A stretch of DNA of 64,000 nucleotides from Conoideocrella luteorostrata (lineage: Eukaryota; Ascomycota; Sordariomycetes; Hypocreales; Clavicipitaceae), in assembly GCA_032433595.1 (NCBI GenBank), contig JASWJB010000084.1, positions 62,001-126,000 of the forward strand. Direction: 5' to 3'. A program made the translations under genes and the position numbers. The notes under the pieces were generated by a model that worked only from the letters and a program-made list of their open reading frames with translations, made no database searches and was not told the DNA's origin. This document shows, in pieces, positions 43,726 through 54,134 of the stretch (its first letter is position 1; every line of letters begins with the position of its first letter).

Positions 43726-45704
43726 GAGCAATAATTAGGAAACCCGTTATGCAAGGAGTCTAGCTGGTTTTAATTCTATGTATTGTTCAACACAATAGCA
43801 GTAGATGAGTTAATTTCATACCGTAGCTAGCTACTCTATCTGTGCGTGTGGTTGTCCAAGAGACTGTTCCGTAGTACACATGTGTTCCGGGTTTTACACT
43901 AGAAGTCTTTGAACCGCCGTAGATATCGTTACATTTGACAACCGGCCTGGTCTAGAATTGTCGCACAGATCATGGGCAATCATTGCGTCAGATGAAGAAA
44001 TCCCTAATAGGACTCTTTACCTAAACGGGACGTTTCCAACAAGATTCTGATGCGAGTAACTCTTACAGCTTCACTATGGGGTTTTACCTTGACTTTTGAG
44101 TCTTAACTGGCGCTTGACGTGCCACCGACGCACCTAGTGACATACCCTCATTCTCCAACTTAGGTCGTGGTGACACATACTGGCGTCGTGGATATTAGCA
44201 GGTGGTTGCCGAAAAAAAACTCGGGTAATATCGTCAAAGTTCATTCCTTCCATCCAGGTCTCGTCTCAGTAGGACACTCTCCTATTGGAAAACTTTAAGT
44301 TAGAGTAGCGAGTGGCATCCGTTATCGACCGGTAGGATCGGGGACTACTCAATGTTGCACCGAATATGTCAAGTCTACGGAGTGGCAAGACATCAATAAA
44401 CTTAGAGCTGATACAAAATTTTGCCTCCTGTTCGAGATAGGCAATCTTATTTTCTGCGCCGAGCCATGCACGGCCGGTTTATCGACGGCTGAATGTAAGC
44501 AACGAAGATGCAAGCAATAGGAGTGCGTCTGTCTTCCAACATGGGCTTGGATCAGGATTCGTCACTCGCTAGAGCGTCAGTATTGTGGTTGGAGAGTACG
44601 TCATCGACCTCGCAGGCTTGGGAAGTGCAATTCTTCCCTCACGAAACGCGTAGTTTGATGTTCGAGATGTGCCAAGGCGAGTCTAGTCAGTTGCGAATGA
44701 CATGCGGAAGCCTCCACACTAGATTCCGGATGGGGTGCCACCATGTAACTAGCTGAGCTGACATGCTGCGGAGTACTCCGTTTTTTAAACTAGCCGGGGC
44801 AGTCTGCACAACAGCCCTACCATTTTATCCCGGCCGGATGCAAGCCGATCTAAACCCCATATTTAGAAGGTTTATCCGCAAAGTTTCTAAATAAAACAAA
44901 ATAAGCGCAACAGTGGTTCTGAAACGGCACAGGTAGTGTTCACAGACGCAGCCGAAACGAGCCTGTTTCAGCTTTAAGGTTTACAATGCCGCCTTGATTG
45001 CCTAAAATAAGCCAGCTGGTCGTCTCCACCAGATTACTGAACGTACACACCTCTCGCGACGAATTGATGCTTCTTTTGTTTGTAGGGTGTGGGTGGCCGG
45101 ACGGCCATATTATGAGATAAACCAGTTGCAAATGTCTCTGTTTTGGTGATGAATAATAGGAACTTCGGGTACTCCAGAGCGGCAGCTTATTGCATTGCCG
45201 CATGTAGTCTCGTTTACTCCGTTTGGTGGAATTTGCTTCGTATTCTTTCAACGTATTTCCCATCCAAGGCAAGGTCTAATTCATAGAGCGACGCCGCCGC
45301 CATCGGCCCGTTGACGTTTGCAAGTGATGTGCAATAGAGTATAAGCCTCATTCTCACACCCCTCAGATACACAAAACGGGGTGGCTATTTGAATTGCAGA
45401 CAGTGTTTCGTCAATCATGCGAATGCATAAACACAAGTCCCGCGGCAAGGATAGGGTTAAGCTGACACACAGTACGGGCCACGGTGGTGCTTCACCCCGA
45501 TCTCCAAATGCAGTCTTCGATACTAGGGTCGGGGTTGAACCAGCGACGCCGAGAGGGTAAAGATGAATTATTATAAAAGGTCGGTTTTGTTTTCACTTGA
45601 CAATACTTGATAATATGCACAATTTCTCGCAAGTTACATCTCAGCTCAACCACGGCGTCACAATAGAACGCGACACCTATTCTTAATTCGACGTAAGATT
45701 CAAC
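43726..45704. other. Intergenic, no supported gene
   Basis: Short frames at 44508-44756 and 44940-45272 lack patterns. The palindrome CGGAGTACTCCG lies at 44769-44780. TATAAAAGG at about 45573-45581 may belong to the next gene. Confidence 0.4.
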
Positions 45705-46199
45705 ATGAAGCTCTACGTTGCCATCCTCCCGCTTCTGGGCGCATGCGGCCTGGCTATCCCGATTGGGGGTTCTGTTAGTTCCAGCTTGGGCGACGCGCTG
45801 TCTCGGCACGGTCGTAATTCTCAATCGCGAGGACTGCAGGAAGCAAAACGGCAAGAGGACCTACCACCACCGTGTCCACCAGAAGGTTTTCTGACGGACA
45901 ATAATGGTGCTCCAGTGCCCTGTACTCTGCAAGAGACGCAGCCGCAGACGGGTAGCAACACAGGCGGAGGAGGCGGCGGAGGAGGCGGCGGAGGAAGCGG
46001 CGGAGCAGGCCGCGCAGCACAATTCAACCAAGGACAGTCCGGCAGCGGGTTCGGCTCCCCATTCGACGTCGCGCCCTCAGACAACGTCGCCCCCCAATTC
46101 AACGGCCCATCCCCAGTCAACGGACCCCCTCAATTTAACGGACCCCCCCAAGGCGGCTTCGACGGGTTTCTCCCACCAGGTAATCCGTTTGAGGGATAG
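45705..46199 (+). CDS. Secreted Gly/Pro/Asn-rich protein with a Kex2-type site
   Basis: This intronless gene encodes 164 residues. The first 17 residues (MKLYVAILPLLGACGLA) form a signal peptide. A dibasic Lys-Arg site in EAKRQEDLPPP suggests Kex2 cleavage of a propeptide in the Golgi. The mature part has a short segment with two cysteines, a run of about eleven glycines encoded by GGAGGC-type repeats, then low-complexity repeats (PQFNGP twice, with VNGPPQ between). Such composition is seen in fungal wall-associated or secreted disordered proteins. The open frame, signal peptide and upstream TATAAAAGG support a real gene; the function is unknown. Confidence 0.65.
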   Translation: MKLYVAILPLLGACGLAIPIGGSVSSSLGDALSRHGRNSQSRGLQEAKRQEDLPPPCPPEGFLTDNNGAPVPCTLQETQPQTGSNTGGGGGGGGGGGSGGAGRAAQFNQGQSGSGFGSPFDVAPSDNVAPQFNGPSPVNGPPQFNGPPQGGFDGFLPPGNPFEG

Positions 46200-47454
46200 T
46201 TAGCTTGTTGCACGCTTTCGGCACTTTTCAGCCTACCGGTCAATTTTTCCAAAGGAGGAATCGCCATCTTTCGCGTCAATATGTGCAATGTCCGAACAAC
46301 CTCCCTGCGCAGTTGACCTGCGCCTGAAGAATGCAAAGCTCAAAAGAGAGCATAACACAACGGTATGGGGAGAGACCCGAAGAGCGTCCACACAAGGATA
46401 TTGGCTATTTTTGAGTTGTTTGATACAATTCCAAAGGCAGAGATTCAATGTAATTTCGTCCACACGCTCATTCATAAAGTGACCTTGGACAGGCACATTT
46501 CAATAGTGTAAAATAAGTTGTCGAAATGCCACATATTTTCAGAACATTGCTGCGTGCATGTCTCTCTCCTGGGCGTGGCTGAATATTGTTGTTGCAGGGT
46601 AACCCGAGGTGAAGCCACCGAAAGCTCTCACCTTGTTCCTTGCATCAAAATTAACTTGAGAATGAGTCTTGAGCCCCAGTTAATTAAATAGAAACCAAGA
46701 CAATTCCGTGCTCAAAACAGGTGATCGATGGCAGCTCCGCGTGTTAGGCGATGATCGAGGGAGGCACAGCGCATCACGCAGTCTATTTTGGAACATTGGC
46801 CGCAGGATCATTTCGGGAAGAAAAAAATTATTCTTTGAATTTTTTGGGAACTTTTCTGCGCTCATTCACTGGCTATGATATCCAGGTCAACCTGCCTAGT
46901 GGCTCGCCGCATAAGAGATTCGGCCCGTACCAGTGTCACAGGAAACATTCCACACAATTGACGCACGATGCACTCAGTATCACCGAAAACACACAATGCG
47001 ACCGGAATTATTCAACATCGTCGGAAGCATTCAAATTCAACAGAATCGCACGACCGGAAGCAGTCAATATCGTCGAAATTGAACGATGCCGAGGAATGCG
47101 CCCCGCACGAGGAATTCAACATCACCGGAAACGGACGATATCGACGATATCGTCAGAATCAATGGAATGGAATAAATGCACGAAAAGAGGGATATCGTAG
47201 AGATAAATAGCAGCCGAATTCCCCGTCAATTAGATAGAAATCAAGGACATTTTTCCACTGCCTTAGAAACCGACTTCCATAGCTGCTCACTTGTGACAAC
47301 CAGCGTTCACTGCATGTATGCATGTGGCAGTATGAACGATGAAAATTAGCTTCACTAGTTAAATCGTACTACGTTTTTATTTTATTTTAAATTTTTCTGA
47401 TTGAGTTTCTATACAGTTCGCAGCTAGGAATGTCCATCATCATGCAGTCCCGGG
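46200..47454. other. Intergenic repeat island
   Basis: No gene is supported. Most of the stretch is the dispersed repeat and its internal degenerate units, listed next. Confidence 0.45.
46676..47290 (-). repeat. Dispersed repeat family, copy 3 with internal degenerate array
   Basis: Read on the minus strand from 47290: GTGAGCAGCTATGG, TGTCCTTGATTTCTATCTAA, GGAATTCGGCTGCTATTTAT, then many degenerate units with CCGGAA, CGATATCG and ATTCAACATC down to about 46925. A further partial terminal block (ATTGTCTTGGTTTCTATTTAA on the minus strand) lies at about 46712-46676. The first blocks match 20187-20345 and 17506-17625 in order. This is probably a non-autonomous transposable element; no protein is visible. 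Confidence 0.6.
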
Positions 47455-49434
47455 CTATACTACCGTTTTCTTCTCATCCCTAGTCTCCTCATCCGGCATA
47501 TCAACCGCCTTTGTATTTTGATCGTTGTTTCCCAAGAAAGTACTTTCCTTCTGGTTGTTCATAGCGTCTTCTTCTCTGTCCGCTTTGCGGAAAGTCAAGT
47601 AAAAGCCGATGCCGCCGATCAGCGCTACAACGGCAACAGAGCCATAATTCCACACCAACAGAGGATCCTCAGACAAGCCGACGAGAGCCTGGCCGAGTGC
47701 AGAGGATACGGCCGAGGTGAACAAAGCGATAGCTTGCACCGTGGACTTCATGTTCTGCGGGGCTTTTGTGTAGGCATACCTATTCCATGTCGTGGTCAAC
47801 AAATACTTCGTCCACATTGAAGCGGATCACCAAGAATGAAAACTTACTCGAGCTTAGTAATAGATGCCAGAACTTCAGACATGCCAATCAAGCCGTATGG
47901 GAAGACTTGGACCCAGACGGATATGGGGGCAGTGCAGTCTTTGCGGCCGGCCTTGGTCAAGGCATTGATGTTGTCTCCGCATTTGGACAGCTTGTAGATG
48001 TATGCCTGGGTCACGCAGGCCGACACCATAGCCAGAGAGCTAAGAACAAATCCCGCCGTGATCTTCTTGATGGGGGAGGGGAAGACACCGCACTTGCGCA
48101 GCAAAGGGTAGACGATAAAGTCCATGATGGGAATGACGATGACGATGAAGATGGGGTTTAGCTTTGCAACGATGTCATTCGGCGTTGAGCCGAGAACCAT
48201 GGTGTTGGCCTGCGAGACCAAGTTGTTGGTCATTTGGTTGTAGGCGAGCCAGTACAGCGGGTACCAGAGGAAGACCTTGCAGGCAACGATACCACGCCTG
48301 ACTTCGTCAACCCACTCATCGTCAAAAGTCATCCATGCCGGTACGGGCTCGCCGCGGGCCCGAATGCTGCTAGGCTTGACGCGCTCCCAGAACTGGGGAT
48401 CCTTGAAGCCGCTGCTCTTCCCGTACGCGAGCCGAAACAGCCTGGCGGCCTTGCCCATGACGGATCCAGTCGGAGGGGAAAGTTTGTATGTTTTCTTGAA
48501 GTACAAAAGAACAATGGGGCACAGGAGGTAGCAAATGGTGGGGAGCGTAAACGAGAGCCAGAAGCCGACAAAGTGCTCAGAGTACACCATGGCCAGAGAG
48601 CCCGTGATGGATCCCAGATTGATCAAGAAGTAGAAATAGATGTAGATGCGAGCGGTGGTGACGGCAGGATCGACAATTTCTTTCTGGCCGCGCTTGTTGA
48701 CGCGCACATATGCCTTGGAGTCCTTGTACTGCTCCGCAATGAGGGGCGAGATGTTGGATTTGAAGCCGCCGGTGCCGATGCCCATGATGACTAGGCCGAC
48801 CGCGAAGACGGCGATGGACGCACTGGGGCGGACAATGACGGAGGGAATGGCAGAGAGGATGAGAATGACGTGTCCGACGACGGCGATGATGTTGGAGTAC
48901 TGGATCGTAAGATAGCGACCCCAGTACTGGTCAGCCAAATACGCACCGAAAAGCGGAGTGAAGTAGGACCAGAACTGGTTAAAGGTTGTCATTCCGGTCG
49001 AAGCACGCTGGCCCATACCAAGGGCACCAGAGCCAGGTTTTTTAAGAAAGCCAGCGCCGGTCGTGGATCCGGGGGGGAGTGGCTTCTGAATGAAGTTGAC
49101 GACTTGAAAGTGGGAGAACGAATTGTTAGCTTTGGGGTTCACTACTCCGTAGATTTGTTTTCAACCCCAGAGGTGAGCGCAGTCACTTACAAACAGCGCT
49201 GGTGCCGTAGTACGAGAACCGCTCGACAAACTCGACAAATGCTACAGTCCACGCGGTCCAGGGAATCGAGCCGGCGACTCGCGGGAGAGTAGCCCATTCC
49301 TCCTCAGTGGGAAGAGGGCGCAGCAGATTCTCACTGTCATTGTGATCGGATTCCGGACCACTGGTGTAGCCGGGGACAGGCTCGACAAGCGAACCGCCCT
49401 TTGTGATCTCGAGGCTGGTCTTGGTAGTCGCCAT
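47455..49434 (-). CDS. POT/PTR2-type peptide transporter
   Basis: This is a proton-coupled di/tripeptide transporter of the plasma membrane, 607 residues. Exons are 49434-49191, 49102-47848 and 47779-47455. EFVERFSYYG in exon 1 is the ExxERFxYY proton-coupling signature. GFKSNISPLIAEQY and the span FYFLINLGSITGS match the PTR2 family signatures. Twelve to fourteen hydrophobic spans follow, with a polar, charged C-terminal tail. The ATG at 49434 begins a hydrophilic N-terminus normal for fungal PTR2; an in-frame upstream Met at 49602 would add 56 residues not seen in the family. Exon 2 uses an AAG acceptor. Nothing around it suggests a specialised pathway. Confidence 0.92.
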
Positions 49435-51638
49435 GGGGAGAGGGAGAGCCTGGAGGGGACACAGCACGAGGTCGCGATTCTCAAAAGTCGTCAATACACG
49501 CTCGGCCAAGGTGCTGCGTGCTGCCAAGTTATAGAGCTGCAGCCAACCGTGTGCTTTATATTTGTCGAGCAGAATCTGAAGACTGGGCACAGCCACTGTC
49601 AAGCTACGGCGTAAGCAGAAGTCGGTTATCTGCGGGGAAGATGTCAGACGGTATTGTTCATGGGGCCTGCTGAGCTCCCCATAAAATAAAGCATGCTATC
49701 AGTGCTCCGTATCTGTGATGGTATTAAGAGTAAGGCGTCATGTCCCCAGCACAGACATGTCTGTAGAGCTCAATTGGCCCAGCACTCCGGGACAAACCCG
49801 GGGTCTAGGCCCAGCTGGAATCGCGAAAAGAGCAAGGATGGTGGGGAGGCCTGAGTTCTTCTTTCAGACCTTCCACAACAGGAAATCATCACCAACAATG
49901 CCAAGCGGCTTGGCAGTGGCTGAATGAGTAAGATGCGGGGGCAAGCTCAAGAAGGAGCAAAAGGTTCCAATTGCAGCTGATGGCGCCAATTTACTTGGAC
50001 TGTCGCGATTGACGAGCCGGAGCAAGCGTCGGTCGTGTTTTATTCAGATAGACGTCTCTACGAAGAAGTTAGCAACAGTGCGGATCATGCCTGAGCAGAC
50101 TCATTCAGGCGCAACAGTCAAAGATACAATACAACCCTTGAAGTATTAACCACACAGCGCTGATTTGAACCAGCTTAAACACATGTGGCTAAATATAAAG
50201 CGCTGGATTAACCGTCAATTTGTTACTAGCAGGCCAAAAAGCAGGATTCTCTTTAAAGTTATTAGGTGCGCTTGGAATACTGTGCCGGAGGAGACTTTAA
50301 GGGATTTAGTGCACTCGATGCCTCATTGGCTAGCTGCTGTTAGGGCGGCACAAGGTGGATTAACGGGCTATTAAGCGCTACCAAAGATACCAATTTCCCT
50401 TCGTGTTGCTCTAGTTATTGAATGTACTTCTTGGTTCCACTCTATGTCTCAGATATTTGGAAAACTACGTCTAATTGGCCAGCGAGCCCCCTGCTTGTCA
50501 CGGGTGGTTGTATTGTAGGCATGTCTAGCCCAGCGGCCTGGCAAGCCAACGAACTAATCTCATGCTTATCGTGTAAGGTTAATCCAGCTGGCTTGACTCC
50601 GTACCTTAGTTCTCTACGTGATCCATCATATGAGATACACGCTTGAATGAGCGCATGCGTGTATCAAAGGGGAGCCGTTCTTCACCGACGCAGTATATGC
50701 ACTGTGTTTTGCTGGAGGCCGTTGACTTTCGACCGTATATAGCGCTCCCACCTTACTCCGTACAATGCAGCAATCTGGGCGACAAAATCTTGGAATTTGC
50801 AGGCACGGGTCGAACTCCGCCTCATCGGTAACGCCAACTTCGAAGTTGCTGGATGAACTGGACCAGCTTCCTAGTAGGACCATTGGTAGTACAATTTTGT
50901 TGCTCTATCTTTGTAAAAAGGATGGATCGGAGTGTACGGAGTACAGATCCAAGATTGGCGATTCATTTTCGAGGGGGAGGGGGAGCTGTGGCGCCGTCGA
51001 TTAGCGGAAAATGGCATGAGTACCTGCTTTTCAGACTCCACTTACCCTGGAATAAGCCAGTATCATTGTCACCGTCACTGTCGCCATTCCACGCGGAAGG
51101 TGGGAAAATTCAGAAGGTTTCAAGACATGCGCCTCGTGCTGCAAGGCCTATCGAGCTGGTGGTCTCTTCGCGTCCAATGGCTCTAAGCCGCATCACAGTG
51201 CCATACACCACATTTGCTTGAATGTTGGTGAATGCAGCGCCTAGGAAGGTACTTCTCTGTTACCTGTTCCTTCATGCGATTATCGATCCATCGTTGGGGA
51301 TTATTTTATTTGCTCCTTGGGATAATTCTCGTTGGATTTCTGCATTTGGGCGCTGGGTATCAATAACAAGGCTAAATCCAAGCTCTCTTGTGACGCTGTC
51401 AATAGCATCACAAGAATCTTGGAAAGTCTCAAATTTACGGCCAAAAAAGGTCTACATATCGATATCAATTACATGCGAATAACTTCAATTACAGGTTCGA
51501 CGATGCCTTTAACACAAATATCTGACATCCAGGGATTCTGGCGGTGAGGCCTGACTGTCTCAATCGCCTAACTAATTTGCAGTGGAACCCGACATCGGCG
51601 GCTGACACACACAAGCCACACGAGGGGATGCTGGTTAC
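49435..51638. other. Intergenic with a transposase remnant
   Basis: Apart from the Tc1-like remnant at 50.1-50.4 kb I see no gene. TACGGAGTAC is at 50935-50944. Overlapping frames at 50.6-51.5 kb have no pattern. Confidence 0.4.
50096..50374 (+). pseudogene. Tc1/mariner-like transposase C-terminal remnant
   Basis: In one frame the sequence reads PHSADLNQLKHMWLNIKRWI from about 50150, a decayed form of the Tc1/mariner motif around the last catalytic acid (SPDLNPIEHVW). After it comes TLRDLVHSMPHWLAAVRAAQ with GGLTGY and a stop at 50374, the usual end of Tc1-like transposases. An in-frame stop at 50147 and no upstream catalytic domain show a dead, 5'-truncated copy. Confidence 0.65.
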
Positions 51639-52612
51639 TCACGAGGGGATGCTGAATACTCGCGCCCCTGATGTATTAACCAGCCGGCCATAGGGTTTTA
51701 TATGCACAGTGAGTCCGATAGCTCGGAAAACCGAAAAGATGACGGCATCGATGCCCTTCAGTGCAAGTGGATACCGTTCGTAGAAATACGTGCCCTCCGC
51801 CGTCTCAGGGCATTGGAGTGCGCAATGAAAGCCGACGACTCCGCCATTTCTCATAAACGTAGATGAAGCAAGGATATTTTTGACACTACGGTATATGGGG
51901 TAAGCCCTCGAATCTGGCGTCTGGGGCTGCGGCTGCACCGATCCACTCATGTGTTCTGAGACGTAAAGATGGTAGGTTAGCGTGACACGATGTCCAGTAA
52001 AGACAGGCAGAACTTCGTGTTCGCAATCGCTGTAGAACGCAACCCATCTGATCGTATTTTCACAAGCAAGCCAGCTGCGTTGTTCCAAATAGACTCGTTC
52101 CTGACCTTTGTGGACAATCTTCAGTTGACCGCCTAGCAGCAGGTTAAGTGAGTGGCTCCAACTCTTCTTATTATCATGGTCTGGATGAGAATAATACCCT
52201 TAAATTCAGTTGGTAAGACAAATACCAGCGATCCGAAGTGAGTCCGTCCGCGAGGGGTATCTACATGAGACTTAAACATGCCCGATGGCCCTGAATATAC
52301 GTTCAGCTGGTAGAGCTCCGCGACGATCCCCCATTTCTCCACCACCAGCTGGTTCCCGGCCCTCCCGAGTCCGGGGAGTAGCTCTCAGGCAACGGCGTCG
52401 ATAATACCTAAGTCGTATGGGTTGAAATTCGTAATGAAATTGGTAAATATGGAGCGCGCGGTCAGTGTTCCGGCCTTGCGGATCTTCTCATCAAAGACAT
52501 TTTTGTCACCACATCCAAAATATGCGGGACAACAATCTTGGATCAACTCTTCCAGACTATGCTCCCAGTCTCTGGTAGTAGTCCCGCAGTCGATAGTTGT
52601 GTGCTTGGCCAC
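51639..52612 (-). pseudogene. 2-oxoglutarate/Fe(II) oxygenase with one in-frame TGA
   Basis: This is a prolyl-hydroxylase-like dioxygenase of a fungal family. Exon 1 runs from about 52612 to 52198. A 65-nt intron (52197-52133, GTATTA...CTGCTAG) joins EFKG to GQLKIVHKGQ in frame, and exon 2 runs to 51639. Iron and cosubstrate ligands are intact: HVDTPRG gives H-x-D, SDCEHEV the distal His, and GHRVTL the 2-oxoglutarate Arg. A single TGA at 52387-52385 follows IIDAVA; the frame then continues with ELLPGLGRAGN, so the break looks like a CGA-to-TGA change. No plausible intron removes it. The C-terminus also seems short; a GTGAGT near 51642 may be a further donor. It is probably a recent pseudogene; readthrough or sequence error are alternatives. 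Confidence 0.7.
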
Positions 52613-53480
52613 GTTCCCTTTGCGCCAAAGATGACTGGTCGGGGTCAGGTGACTGGTTCCTTTCCGCTTGCGAAATTTCCATAGTTAGATATAGCAGAAA
52701 CACGAAGAGATCCGCCACAGGAGAAGCAGTCAGCTGATTCAAAACGTGTCACAGCGTCATTAAATTGGGAGAGTCGCTCTCCAGAGGCTTGTTGTGCATC
52801 CTGTACGCCGGCCATTGCAAATGATTGAAAACGGCGTTTCGCAGTATGAATAAAAGAGGTGAAAAGACCGCCGAATCTATTGTCGAAACTTTGTGGCAGG
52901 CCCTATTCAGTCTTCGAGCGTGCGGGACAGAGACACTAGGGTTGGTGGCTGGATTGGTGGCTGGCAAACAAACTGTGGCGCAGGATGGCACGGAAGGTGA
53001 CTTTCGATTCCACGTGAAATAAGGTCTAGGCAGAACGCAAGTCAAGATTAGACATTAGGTAGAGATAAGTCGTGTTAACAGATCACTTCCCTAAAGAGAT
53101 CTATGCAGGAGGCCGTCTTCCTCTATTGAGACGTGCATATTGCAAAGCTCATGGAGTGCACTCCAATACTGTTACCTGGCGTGCCTTGACAGCCAAATTC
53201 GTCTCCAAATGAATCAATTGAAAAACTGACTGCCTAAAGCGCTCATGGTTAAGACGTAATCGTTAAAGTCGCACTGTGAAGTATAGCTGCAATGGACATC
53301 GTAAAGGCGGCTACGCAACTCCTGTTCAATAAGTGATCCAGTTCAATCTGAGCAACCGCGCACTATCCACCCACATGGCAGTGAACATCGTGTTAAAAAT
53401 GTCGTAACAATCCGGTCATCGTCTTAGCCCACCCTATATGTTTGCTTAGTCTTACAAACTTTACAAGCCTTCCTTGTGGA
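52613..53480. other. Intergenic, no supported gene
   Basis: Frames at 52749-53045 overlap on both strands and show no pattern. Confidence 0.4.
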
Positions 53481-54134
53481 TCAATGGGTTTTACTGGCTA
53501 AATAAGGCAGATATAGCTGCCGTGATTTTTGGGTGCACTGGTCAAGCTGACGCGTATGGCTAAGACATGGCAGCCTCTGGTTCGTTAACCATTGAGTATT
53601 CGTTTTATTCCAGTCGGTGCAGCACACCCCAAAGTCCATCCTTTCCCAATTGAGCATGAGTGTCAACAAGATCCTCAAATTTATTATCCTTCCGACCTCA
53701 CACGCGGCGAAAAGAACAATGATCTGCTTTAGGTCATCGGGTACGGGTGTTTCGTAGCAGTACTGCACCAGGGCCACAAATTCCGCCAAGGAGTGAAGGT
53801 TGAAATTGATCAAAGATTGATGAAACTTATTGTAGGACAATGTCATTAGTTTGGTGATGCCGTAACAGTCAGCAAAGACGTAGACCTTTGCGTGTGGTAG
53901 CAGTTGCCCCTTGGCTTCAGATGCTCCTCGTTCTTCTATTGTCCTTGCCAGATGGCTCGTCTCCGGGCAGTCAGTAGACAGCGGTACACGGCGCTCAATT
54001 ATCGCGTGGCAACAGAGAGTGTTAACAGCATCGTATTGAAAGGTGTGGAGCATCCGACATGAATGACGGGGGTTAACCGCACACATACACCTCGGAGATA
54101 GCTCAACGTCTTCAACGCGAGGTAATCGGCTCAA
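53481..54134 (-). pseudogene. BTB/POZ-protein remnant, N-terminus missing
   Basis: The 217-codon open frame contains the second half of a fungal BTB/POZ-type protein. NPRHSCRMLHTFQYD resembles the last BTB strand and helix, and HAKVYVFADCYGITKLMTLS the following helix (usual form VHAKVYALADKY). After these comes EFVALVQYCYETPVPDDLKQ. The BTB core that normally starts such proteins (SDVTV... HKAVICSRS) is not seen upstream in any frame I checked. It is either 5'-truncated or has an upstream exon I missed. Role unknown. Confidence 0.5.

Noticed and set aside
48234..49614. Several plus-strand frames up to 186 codons
   Set aside because: All are antisense shadows of the peptide transporter, which has the complete ExxERFxYY signature and family blocks.
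52341..52385. 45-nt intron that would remove the TGA of the dioxygenase gene
   Set aside because: Donor GTTGCC is poor, there is no branch sequence, and a conserved ELLPGLGRAGN segment would be lost.
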